From JAVJPJ01 sp040217295 (GTDB taxonomy: Bacteria; Pseudomonadota; Alphaproteobacteria; Rhodobacterales; Rhodobacteraceae): 6,368 nt of DNA. The notes beneath the pieces are model-generated. The model was not told the origin of the DNA. It saw only the letters and a list, made by a program, of their open reading frames with translations, and made no database searches. Numbering within the stretch: position 1 is the first letter of the stretch; the number at the start of each line of letters is the position of its first letter. The stretch is taken from assembly GCA_964460185.1 (NCBI GenBank), contig CAYWTM010000158.1, positions 1 to 6,368 on the forward strand, in the 5' to 3' direction. Positions 1 to 5,808 of the stretch are shown here, one piece after another. The translations under genes were made by a program, and so were the position numbers.

Positions 1-421
1 CAGGCAACGCCAGCCGGTCGAGCGCGGAACGCCATTGGCGGCGGTGCTTATCGCTACGGAATTCGGAAAGCTTGGCCTCGGCAAAGGCGTTCACGCATTC
101 CGCAAAGGTGAACGGCTTGGCCTTCGCGGCCCGCTTGTCTGCCAGAGGGTCGCCGCCCAGCATGGCCTTGCCCCGGTTTTCCAGCGCCAGCTTCCGGGCG
201 GTTGCCAAGGATACAGCGGGCGGGCTGCCCAACCCAAGTTCGGTGCGCTTGCCGCGAATAACGATGCGCTGCACCCATTGCCGCGCGCCGTTCCTGGCCA
301 CGCGCAGGAACAAGCCCTGGCCATCGAAATACTTGCCGGGTTCGGTGACGGTTTCCACGAACCGCGCCGACAGCGCTCGTTCCGGTGTCCTGATACCCTC
401 GCCCGCCATCTTATCCCCCAT
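1..421 (-). CDS. Tyrosine recombinase/integrase, N-terminal part (runs off left edge)
   Basis: Site-specific recombinase of the P4-like integrase class, which inserts and excises genomic islands or prophages. The 140 visible residues begin MGDKMAGEGIRTPERALSAR. Residues ~17-100 match the DUF4102 arm-DNA-binding domain: FVETVTEPGKYFDGQGLFLRV, a W-Q-R-I strand, RTELGLGSPPAVSLATAR, then the GGDPLADKRAAK helix end. From ~106 the SAM-like core-binding domain starts (PFTFAECVNAFAEAKLSEFR). The catalytic R-H-R-Y residues lie outside the window, so integrity cannot be judged. I chose the ATG at 421 because a GGGGG tract sits about 6 bases upstream; ATG at 409 and GTG at 433 are in-frame alternatives. 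The gene points away from the rest of the window. In this family the attachment site often lies on the 5' side of int, which would put it somewhere right of 421; that is inference. Confidence 0.88.
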   Translation of the reverse strand, partial: MGDKMAGEGIRTPERALSARFVETVTEPGKYFDGQGLFLRVARNGARQWVQRIVIRGKRTELGLGSPPAVSLATARKLALENRGKAMLGGDPLADKRAAKAKPFTFAECVNAFAEAKLSEFRSDKHRRQWRSALDRLALP

Positions 422-545
422 TTCATCCCCCACCTAAACGTGGAACACCCCGGACTATGCAGGAACGCATCGCACAAGGGAAGGGGATAAATACCTATGT
501 TTTCAATACATCTTGGGTCAATCTCGGAACGCGGCGGAAACAATG

Positions 546-568
546 ATGGCGGCCCTACGGGCTGCCAT
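546..568. terminator. Hairpin, possible transcription barrier upstream of integrase
   Basis: ATGGC-G-GCCC, loop TAC, GGGC-T-GCCAT. This is a ten-pair stem whose only non-Watson-Crick pair is a G·T, which pairs as G·U in RNA. Read on the minus strand it is followed by CATTGTTT, a poor U-tract; on the plus strand by TTTCCCCC. It could stop transcription coming from the acidic-protein gene before the integrase, or be a structured site within the recombination region. The stem is seen directly; the role is inferred. Confidence 0.35.
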
Positions 569-772
569 TTCCCCCGTTAGTCATGACACCGCACGGAAAC
601 CGCATGGGACAGCGACACGCATCTTGCGGAAGACCACGGCGACGTAGACTGCCTGGAAAGCCCTCGCACGGGTCGCTTTAGCGATCGGAAATCGGGACGA
701 CGGTATCCTTGTACCGCCCGTCGATCCCATCCCGCTTGTATGCACAATGCCCGCCAGCAAACGCGCGCGTCC

Positions 773-791
773 GCTGCCCCTGAGGGGCAGC
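773..791 (-). terminator. Hairpin downstream of the acidic protein gene
   Basis: A perfect eight-pair stem (GCTGCCCC / GGGGCAGC) with a three-base loop, starting 29 bases past the TGA of the gene at 821-1447. Its position suits a transcription terminator for that gene. There is no U-run directly after it on the minus strand (GGACGCGCG follows), so intrinsic termination would be weak and the call rests on position and stem strength. Confidence 0.4.
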
Positions 792-820
792 AGACCGGCG
801 ATACAATCCTGCCTTTCGGA

Positions 821-1447
821 TCAGAACAGGAACTCGTCGAAGGTCACACCTGCGTCCAGGTTCGCTGTATGGATGAGATCAAGGGGATTGATATCGGAAT
901 TGACCGTCACGCTTGAATCAGAGTCGTGGTTGCCGACCACAACGATTATGTCAGTATCCCCGTCATTGTCTAAGTCCATTCCGATGGCGACCTGCTGCGA
1001 TGGGCCAACCACAATCGATCCGCCCTCCCCGATTGTGGAGTCGCTCCCGGAGTCCAGAAAGATGAATACATCGGTGTCCGGAGAGTCCAGAAAATCGAAT
1101 TCGATCGGTTGTCCGTCGCCTTCGTTGTCACCAAGCAGGATGAAAGTCGGCGGGCTATCGTCCGACGTCGTGCTCGCCGCGTCCCAATGGATTTTCAGCC
1201 TGAAGCTGTCGCCAGAGCTTTCAGACGCGTCGCTCGCGCTTGGCCAAGGGTTGCTTATCTTGAAGGTAACAGTGTCGGACGCGGTGGCGTCGACACCCCC
1301 GCCATGGCCAATGCCGAGATTATGCGCAACCTCATGCGCCGTCTCGCCGCCATCGCCGGACGGCTCTTCTTGCCACAAGTAGCCATCATCCCAGTGAAAT
1401 AGGATCACTGGTGTTTCTGTAGGATTTGCTATGGTATTCGTCGTCAT
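821..1447 (-). CDS. Highly acidic hypothetical protein with metzincin-like HExxHxxGxxH motif
   Basis: I do not recognise this 208-residue protein as a named family. It has about 39 Asp/Glu against 3 Lys/Arg and no cysteine, as in secreted calcium-binding proteins. Residues 38-48 read HEVAHNLGIGH, an exact match to the metzincin zinc signature HExxHxxGxxH, followed by GGG. Residues 158-166 read DLDNDGDTD, an EF-loop/dockerin-like calcium motif. A second acidic loop lies at 106-121 (GDNEGDGQ...). The segments between look like beta strands. There is no Sec signal peptide. The C-terminus ends DEFLF, acidic then hydrophobic, as in many type I secretion substrates. Only 37 residues precede the zinc motif, far fewer than a normal metzincin N-terminal subdomain, so it may be a remnant, a minimal enzyme or a non-enzyme. 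ATG at 1447 is chosen for its AAGGGA ribosome site 7 bases upstream; ATG at 1489 and 1474 lack one. It stands alone, with AT-rich DNA upstream. Confidence 0.72.
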   Translation of the reverse strand: MTTNTIANPTETPVILFHWDDGYLWQEEPSGDGGETAHEVAHNLGIGHGGGVDATASDTVTFKISNPWPSASDASESSGDSFRLKIHWDAASTTSDDSPPTFILLGDNEGDGQPIEFDFLDSPDTDVFIFLDSGSDSTIGEGGSIVVGPSQQVAIGMDLDNDGDTDIIVVVGNHDSDSSVTVNSDINPLDLIHTANLDAGVTFDEFLF

Positions 1448-1483
1448 CTTTACATCCCTTGTCTTGATTAACATGGATGCCCT

Positions 1484-1498
1484 CGGCACGCTGTGCCG
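1484..1498 (-). promoter_or_regulatory. Hairpin in the 5' leader of the acidic protein gene
   Basis: CGGCAC, loop of three, GTGCCG: a perfect six-pair stem lying between the candidate promoter and the start codon at 1447, within a GC-rich patch (GGGGGGCGGCAC on the minus strand) that breaks the AT-rich surroundings. It could be an operator, an attenuator-like element or an mRNA-stabilising hairpin. The structure is visible; the function is unknown. Confidence 0.3.
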
Positions 1499-1516
1499 CC
1501 CCCCGGGCGACTCAAG

Positions 1517-1544
1517 GAAATATGTAAATCCGATACACAGTCAA
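1517..1544 (-). promoter_or_regulatory. Candidate sigma-70-type promoter for the acidic protein gene
   Basis: On the minus strand TTGACT (1544-1539) is a near-consensus -35 box. Sixteen bases on is TATTTC (1522-1517), a weak -10 box. The DNA around it is AT-rich. Transcription from here would give a leader of about 65-70 bases before the ATG at 1447, containing the hairpin at 1484-1498. The -10 match is poor, so the call is tentative. Confidence 0.3.
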
Positions 1545-1602
1545 TTTTTAAGAAATTGGCATTGTGTTGCATATTCACACAGAAAAACGAAAAATCCTTT
1601 TG

Positions 1603-1712
1603 ATTCGGCGCTCTTGAATAAAAGTTTGGGATAAAAATGATTGGGTGAAAAAATTTCCATTTTCTTGCGTCAATCGGCTTTTCCACGCACAAAAATCCCA
1701 ATAACGCCGAAT
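1603..1712. repeat. Nested inverted repeats in the AT-rich region
   Basis: Outer pair: ATTCGGCG at 1603-1610 and CGCCGAAT at 1705-1712, eight of eight. Inner pair: TTGGGAT at 1626-1632 and ATCCCAA at 1695-1701, seven of seven. The arms are in the same order, but the spacers differ (15 bases left, 3 right), so a folded form would carry an asymmetric internal loop. It could be the ends of a small degenerate mobile element, a regulatory structure, or chance in low-complexity DNA. No transposase is encoded between the arms. Confidence 0.35.
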
Positions 1713-2160
1713 TCATGAGCAAGGCGCAAGATTTTCACGCAACGACTTTGATCTATTGGCGCCACCTCTCCAGCGGAATTGAACCGATAAAATCATCCCG
1801 CTTACCCACGCTTTTGTCATGGCTGCCCCGAATGGGTGGCGTGGTTGTATTCCATGGTGAAGATTTGTGCGTCCTGTTGCAGATGCATGAACTCTCGTAT
1901 CTGAAAATCCAACCGAATAGGGGCCGTTTAAGAAGACGAACGTTCGGATCTCTGCGGCGAACAGGGCGGGTGGTCCGCATGGAGAACTGCTGCGAGTAGT
2001 CTGCTGGAACGCCTTCGCGGTCTTCTTGGGGGCAAGGGCCCTGTGTCGGCAACAGACCTGTGCACGATGCCTGCCGTTTGTTCGGTTCGGGCGGTCGTAG
2101 GCATTCCGCCCGATAGCTGGCTGTGCCTGTTTCGCCGGGCCGGGGTCCATCGACACGAGG

Positions 2161-3417
2161 CTATTTGACGGCGGCCAGCTCGGCCGAGGGGCTCAGCGAG
2201 GATACCGACACAGGCTGCAAACGCGCATTGCCAAGCCGTGGATGCAATCGGCCCGCGATACCCCACGCAACCAGACATGCCGCACCCGTCGCGACAAAGA
2301 TGCCCGAAATCGGAGATACAAGCAGGACCAGCCAGGCGACCCCGGGCGTCAGAATGCCCGACACGTCCCGATACGAGGAATAGACCGCCGACATCTCTGT
2401 GCGCTCGGACGGTTTTACTGCCATCAGGAATGGAAGACCGGCACAGATATCCAGCAAGATCAGGAAAAAGCTGGCGCAAAACAGCATTACGACCGTGGCC
2501 CAGGGCAAACCGGCGGACAGGCCCGCGGCGGAAAACAGGGTTGCGCACACAAGAAACCCCGTGCGCACCGAATACCGTACGGAACGGGCCTTCATCCAGC
2601 GCAGCATGACCGGCGACAGGAACAGGGCTGCATTGGTGATCGACAACAAGACCCCGCCCAGTTGATCGCCCAGGTTGTTCTGAGACGCAAAGATCGGCAG
2701 GTACACGACATAGGCCCACCACCCGCATGACCGGATGACCGCGAACAACCAGCCGGCAATCAGGCGCGGCTGCCGAAAGAACCGCGCCAGGAACGCCAGC
2801 GGATTGGGCGGTGGCCGCGACGCGCGCGTGATCAGTTTGCCATTGCCCAGGCGCATGTAGCCGAACACGCCCAGCATGATTGTCGCCGCACAGGCCGAGA
2901 TCACGAATGGCGCAGGTTTCCACATGCCCCACAACAAGACGCCCAGCACCGGCCCCACGGTCCACCCAAGCGCGGAATAGAACATCCGCAGTGTCTCGCA
3001 TTTCCCCAGTTCGATACGGGCAACGTAATCAAGGACATAGGCATTGAAACATACGAAGGTAACGACTGCGGCCAGCGAATTCAGAACCAGCGAAAGCACC
3101 ATGGCCTCGGGCGTGCCCAGCATCGCCAGCCCCGAGCCCACGACGAAACTGGACGCGCCGATCGCATACATCCAGCGCCTCGGAATGAAGCGGATAAGAT
3201 ACGGCACCGACAGGCCGACCATCAAGGACACGATGCCGATCCCGAAGTAGATCGAACTGATCAGGGCTGCATCGCGCAGCGCGTCATACATGGCCACCGG
3301 GTAGACAGAGATCAGGATACCGCGGGTCGCCGCTTCGAACCCGGCAAGGACGGCGAATCCTCTGACAGACGGGGCCGGCGCGTGGCGCAGCCATTCGGGG
3401 ATCCGACGTTCAAACAT
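2161..3417 (-). CDS. Major facilitator superfamily transporter
   Basis: A 418-residue inner-membrane protein with the usual MFS length and layout. Six hydrophobic segments lie at roughly 20-190, then a basic cytoplasmic loop at ~190-218 (GNGKLITRASRPPPNPLAFL, then RFFRQPR), then six more up to ~388 and a hydrophilic tail. The loop between helices 2 and 3 keeps only a degenerate version of the MFS basic signature (RFIPRRW, ~76-82). KPSERTEMSAVYSSYRDVSG (335-354) is the helix 10-11 region common in drug/metabolite MFS proteins. Substrate unknown. It lies 194 bases downstream of the BKACE gene on the same strand, so it could move an aromatic acid or pathway intermediate, but it lacks the Asp-rich helix-1 signature of PcaK-type aromatic acid symporters. 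ATG at 3417 is the natural start, though no Shine-Dalgarno precedes it (GCCATCTGCTGA). The stop is TAG at 2163-2161. Confidence 0.85.
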   Translation of the reverse strand: MFERRIPEWLRHAPAPSVRGFAVLAGFEAATRGILISVYPVAMYDALRDAALISSIYFGIGIVSLMVGLSVPYLIRFIPRRWMYAIGASSFVVGSGLAMLGTPEAMVLSLVLNSLAAVVTFVCFNAYVLDYVARIELGKCETLRMFYSALGWTVGPVLGVLLWGMWKPAPFVISACAATIMLGVFGYMRLGNGKLITRASRPPPNPLAFLARFFRQPRLIAGWLFAVIRSCGWWAYVVYLPIFASQNNLGDQLGGVLLSITNAALFLSPVMLRWMKARSVRYSVRTGFLVCATLFSAAGLSAGLPWATVVMLFCASFFLILLDICAGLPFLMAVKPSERTEMSAVYSSYRDVSGILTPGVAWLVLLVSPISGIFVATGAACLVAWGIAGRLHPRLGNARLQPVSVSSLSPSAELAAVK

Positions 3418-3611
3418 TCAGCAGATGGCACCAGTATTCCAGACCACCATGCACCACGTCCGGTTTTCCATCTGCGCGAGGCGCGACATCCCGGCCTGAT
3501 CGCGACATGATTATCGGCGTCGGAAACCCCGGGGACCCGATCATGGCGCGCGCCCGTCATGACCCTGCCCCGCCGACCCGCGCCAGGGGTGCCATGGGGG
3601 TCGCGCGCGCC
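3418..3611. other. Intergenic spacer between BKACE and the MFS gene
   Basis: A GC-rich gap of 194 bases without a gene. It contains a self-complementary GGCGCGCGCC (3545-3554) and, on the minus strand, two copies of ATGTCGCG about 20 bases apart near 3482-3510. I see no clear promoter boxes, so whether the transporter is read through from the pca operon or has its own promoter cannot be told from sequence. Confidence 0.4.
3574..3603 (-). terminator. Weak stem-loop just after the BKACE stop codon
   Basis: On the minus strand CGACCC and GGGTCG flank an 18-base GC-rich loop, beginning 8 bases after the BKACE stop. The position suits an operon end, but the stem is only six pairs and no U-tract follows, so it may not terminate. 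Confidence 0.2.
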
Positions 3612-4445
3612 CTAGGTTGCGGGGGCCAATCCCAGCAGGGAACGCGCCTCGGCCGTGCTGGCCACCGGGCGTTCGTAGCGGTCGCAAATCTCGACCGTGC
3701 GCCGGACAAGCGCCGCATTCGACGGGGCAAGCGTTGCCTTGTCGATCCGCACGTTGTCCTCCAACCCGGTGCGCGCGTGACCGCCCGCAGAGATCGCCCA
3801 ATCGTTCAGGATGATCTGATTTGCACCGATCCCCGCCGCGCACCATTCCGTGCCGGGGGCCAGGCGCTCGACCGTGCGCACATAGTAATCGAACACATCC
3901 CTGTCGGCGGGCATGGCGTTCTTCACCCCCATCACGAACTGGATATACAGTTTGCCCGGCAATTTCCCTTCGTTGTGCAGGGCCACCGCGCGGTGGATAT
4001 GGCTGAGATCGAAGGCTTCGACCTCGGGCGTGACGCCATAGGTCGTCATCTGCTGGGCCAGCCAGTCGACCAGGTCAGGCGGGTTCTCATAGACGCGCGT
4101 CGGAAAATTGTTCGACCCCACGGATAGCGAGGCCATGTCAGGCCGCAAGGACAGCATGCCGCCGCGTTCCTTTCCCGCGCCCGACCGGCCGCCCGTCGAC
4201 AGCTGGATGATCATGCCGGGGCAGTGTTTTTCGACGCCCTCCTTGAGCCGGGCGAATTTCTCCGGGTCGCTCGAGGGCGTTTCGTCATCGTTGCGCACAT
4301 GCGCATGACAGATCGCGGCGCCTGCCTCGAATGCCTCTTGCGTGCTTTCAACCTGTTCCGCGACGCTGATCGGCACCGCCGGATTATCCGCCTTGCGCGG
4401 GACGGAACCCGTGATCGCGACGCAAATGATGCAGGGTTTGGCCAT
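3612..4445 (-). CDS. Beta-keto acid cleavage enzyme (BKACE, DUF849/COG3246)
   Basis: Zinc-dependent TIM-barrel enzyme, often annotated 3-keto-5-aminohexanoate cleavage protein. The family transfers the acyl part of a beta-keto acid onto CoA from acetyl-CoA, releasing acetoacetate. The 277 residues are full family length. Visible features: N-terminal strand with AITGSVPRKADNPAVPIS (10-27); zinc ligands in CHAHVR (His47, His49); the QLSTGG loop (81-86) with Ser83/Thr84; PEVEAFDLSHI (140-150); and GGHARTGLEDN (221-231) with Arg225 and the zinc-ligand candidate Glu229 followed by Asp230. These fit the metal and catalytic residues known for the Cloacimonas enzyme Kce. The gene starts 11 bases after the pcaG stop; its ribosome site (AAGGA) overlaps that stop, so it is co-transcribed. 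In this setting the likely substrate is beta-ketoadipate, giving succinyl-CoA and acetoacetate. That is inference from context; other beta-keto acids are possible. Confidence 0.93.
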   Translation of the reverse strand: MAKPCIICVAITGSVPRKADNPAVPISVAEQVESTQEAFEAGAAICHAHVRNDDETPSSDPEKFARLKEGVEKHCPGMIIQLSTGGRSGAGKERGGMLSLRPDMASLSVGSNNFPTRVYENPPDLVDWLAQQMTTYGVTPEVEAFDLSHIHRAVALHNEGKLPGKLYIQFVMGVKNAMPADRDVFDYYVRTVERLAPGTEWCAAGIGANQIILNDWAISAGGHARTGLEDNVRIDKATLAPSNAALVRRTVEICDRYERPVASTAEARSLLGLAPAT

Positions 4446-4456
4446 GCCCGGGTCCT

Positions 4457-5077
4457 TCAGATGTCAAAAAATACGGTTTCGTCGTCACCCTGAAGCCGGA
4501 TGTCGAAACGGTAGACCGGCACGCCGTCCCGCAGCGTTCGTTCCGCGATCAGCGTGGCACGGCGGTTTTCCCACTCGATGATGTTGAGCACCGGATCGGT
4601 AGCATTCACGGCGGCCTCATCCGCGAAATACATCCGCGTGTTTAGTCCGACATTGATGCCACGCGCGACAATCCAAAGGTTCAGATGCGGGGCCTGAATT
4701 GTCCTGTTCCGTCCGGGGGTCGGCCCCGGCTTCACCGTGTCAAATCCCCATTGGCCTGTCTCGAAGTCGGTGATCACACGGCCCCATCCGCGAAACCCCT
4801 CTTCGACCTCGCCGCCGCCTTCGGGATGCGCGTAATGGCCGGCCGCGTTGGCCTGCCACACCTCGAGCATCACGTCCTTGACCGGACTGCCCGTGCCGTC
4901 GATCACCAGCCCCTCAACCCGGATGCGTTCGCCCGCAGCGTTGGGCCCCGCGATGTCCCACCCAAGTTCGGACTTGTATATATCGAACCCCGCCGCCCCA
5001 GGCGCCAGACCGATATGCACATATGGACCCGCAGTCTGAGACGGGGTTTCCTTCAGATAATCAAGCGACTGTGCCAT
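4457..5077 (-). CDS. pcaG: Protocatechuate 3,4-dioxygenase, alpha subunit
   Basis: The structural partner of PcaH in the (alpha-beta)n non-heme Fe(III) intradiol dioxygenase, which opens protocatechuate to 3-carboxy-cis,cis-muconate in the cytoplasm. It has 206 residues, normal for the subunit. The N-terminus LDYLKETPSQTAGPYVHIGL is typical of PcaG. Next come RIRVEGLVIDGTGSPVKDVMLEVWQANAAGHY (51-82, the intradiol dioxygenase core), GWGRVITD (97-104), VKPGPTPGRN (115-124) and APHLNLWIVARGIN (129-142). At the positions of the beta-subunit iron ligands this chain lacks the Tyr/His set, as expected for the non-iron subunit. The frame also has a TTG at 5083 overlapping the pcaH stop, but ATG at 5077 is preferred because GGAGGGG lies 8 bases before it and only 2 before the TTG. 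Translation is probably coupled to pcaH, 2 bases upstream. Confidence 0.95.
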   Translation of the reverse strand: MAQSLDYLKETPSQTAGPYVHIGLAPGAAGFDIYKSELGWDIAGPNAAGERIRVEGLVIDGTGSPVKDVMLEVWQANAAGHYAHPEGGGEVEEGFRGWGRVITDFETGQWGFDTVKPGPTPGRNRTIQAPHLNLWIVARGINVGLNTRMYFADEAAVNATDPVLNIIEWENRRATLIAERTLRDGVPVYRFDIRLQGDDETVFFDI

Positions 5078-5079
5078 TT

Positions 5080-5808
5080 TCAATTCCCCTCCAGCCGGTT
5101 CTCGAACAGCGTCGAGCGTCGCCCGCGCAGCACAATATCGAACTTGTAGGCAATCGTATCGAGCGGAATGGATGCATTCAGATCCAGCGCCGCCGTCAAT
5201 TGCGCCACGGCGCCCTGATCGGGGACGGTCTGAATGATGGGGCAGAGCGGGATCAGCGGATCACCCTCGAAATAGCATTGGGTGATCAGGCGCTGTGCGA
5301 ACCCGGTGCCGAAGATCGACAGGTGAATATGCGCCGGCCTCCAGTTGTTGACGTGATTGCGCCATGGATACGCGCCCGGCTTGACCGTGCGGAAATAGTA
5401 GTATCCTGCCGCGTCCGTCATGGTCCTGCCGCAGCCGCCGAAATGCGGGTCGATTGGCGCGATATAGGTGTCTTTCTTGTGCCGGTATCGCCCGCCGGCA
5501 TTGGCCTGCCAGATCTCGACCAGGGTGTTGGGCACGGGGCGCGCGTTTTCATCCAGCACGCGACCATGCAAGATGATCCTCTCGCCGATCGCACTTTGGC
5601 CCGCATCGGCGTAATTGTAGATCAGGTCGTTGTCGGACGGATCGATGTCATCGTGACCGAACACGGGCCCGGTGATGTCGCCGACTGAATTTTCCAGGCT
5701 GATCAGGGAATAACGCGGGCTGCGCGCGACCGAGGTCTTGTAGCCCGGCGTATAGGCGGGTGGGTGACGGTCCCGGTCGCGCTGATAGAACTCGGCCTCG
5801 GTGGTCAT
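5080..5808 (-). CDS. pcaH: Protocatechuate 3,4-dioxygenase, beta subunit (iron-binding)
   Basis: The catalytic subunit of protocatechuate 3,4-dioxygenase, which holds the Fe(III) that activates the substrate for intradiol cleavage by O2. It has 242 residues. The N-terminal PcaH domain carries HPPAYTPGYKTSVARSPRY (15-33). The dioxygenase core follows: GERIILHGRVLDENARPVPN (75-94), LVEIWQANAGGRYRHK (96-111), FGGCGRTMTD (123-132), TVKPGAYPWRNHVNNWRPAH (141-160) and IHLSIFG (161-167). The four iron ligands known from Pseudomonas putida beta subunit fall at identical numbering: Tyr108, Tyr147, His160 and His162, with Arg157 also kept, so the enzyme should be active. The ATG at 5808 overlaps the pcaC stop as ATGA, a sign of translational coupling, and GGGAGAGG lies just upstream inside pcaC. 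The frame stays open further upstream, but that part is the shadow of pcaC. Confidence 0.96.
   Translation of the reverse strand: MTTEAEFYQRDRDRHPPAYTPGYKTSVARSPRYSLISLENSVGDITGPVFGHDDIDPSDNDLIYNYADAGQSAIGERIILHGRVLDENARPVPNTLVEIWQANAGGRYRHKKDTYIAPIDPHFGGCGRTMTDAAGYYYFRTVKPGAYPWRNHVNNWRPAHIHLSIFGTGFAQRLITQCYFEGDPLIPLCPIIQTVPDQGAVAQLTAALDLNASIPLDTIAYKFDIVLRGRRSTLFENRLEGN

Larger units (their letters stand above)
427..820. other. Gene-free stretch between integrase and acidic protein gene
   Basis: About 390 bases with no reading frame that resembles a protein. It holds three small hairpins: a strong one at 546-568, a weak one at 701-716 (CGGTA/TACCG), and one at 773-791. A weak TTGACC box on the minus strand (521-516) could be part of an integrase promoter, but no convincing -10 lies at the right distance. 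I looked for a tRNA or tmRNA 3' end that could serve as attachment site and saw none. The stretch may contain the att region of the element, but no direct repeat identifies it. Confidence 0.5.
1448..2160. other. Long gene-free region, AT-rich in its left half
   Basis: About 710 bases between the acidic protein gene and the transporter. Positions 1511-1720 are about 36% G+C by hand count, against clearly GC-rich DNA on either side, which suggests foreign or regulatory DNA. Positions 1713-2156 contain overlapping open frames on both strands (for example 1713-2156 and 1753-2052 minus, 1715-1999 plus). None has a recognisable domain, a ribosome site or a natural-looking composition, and they overlap one another, so I do not call a gene. 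This half could be a decayed gene or island remnant, or the transporter's trailing region. Confidence 0.5.

Noticed and set aside
91..543. A 150-codon minus-strand frame overlapping the integrase.
   Set aside because: The integrase frame has the clear DUF4102 sequence; this is an out-of-frame reading of the same DNA.
1468..1722. An 84-codon minus-strand frame in the AT-rich region.
   Set aside because: It overlaps the start of the acidic protein gene in another frame, has no ribosome site and no similarity I recognise; its length is chance in this region.
1752..1790. A T-arm-like sequence on the minus strand (CGGTTCAATTCCG followed by GGTGGCGCCA) that could be a tRNA 3' end or attachment site.
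   Set aside because: The T stem pairs at only four of five positions, no complementary 5' acceptor strand or anticodon arm lies within 80 bases, and no second copy appears near the integrase.
1928..3001. A 357-codon open frame on the minus strand.
   Set aside because: It lies almost wholly inside the transporter gene in another frame; its composition is rich in Arg, Gly and Cys with no membrane segments or domain, as expected of a shadow of a GC-rich gene.
3507..4127. A 206-codon plus-strand frame opposite the BKACE gene, and a similar one at 5023-5688 opposite pcaH.
   Set aside because: Both are antisense to strongly conserved genes and show no family features.
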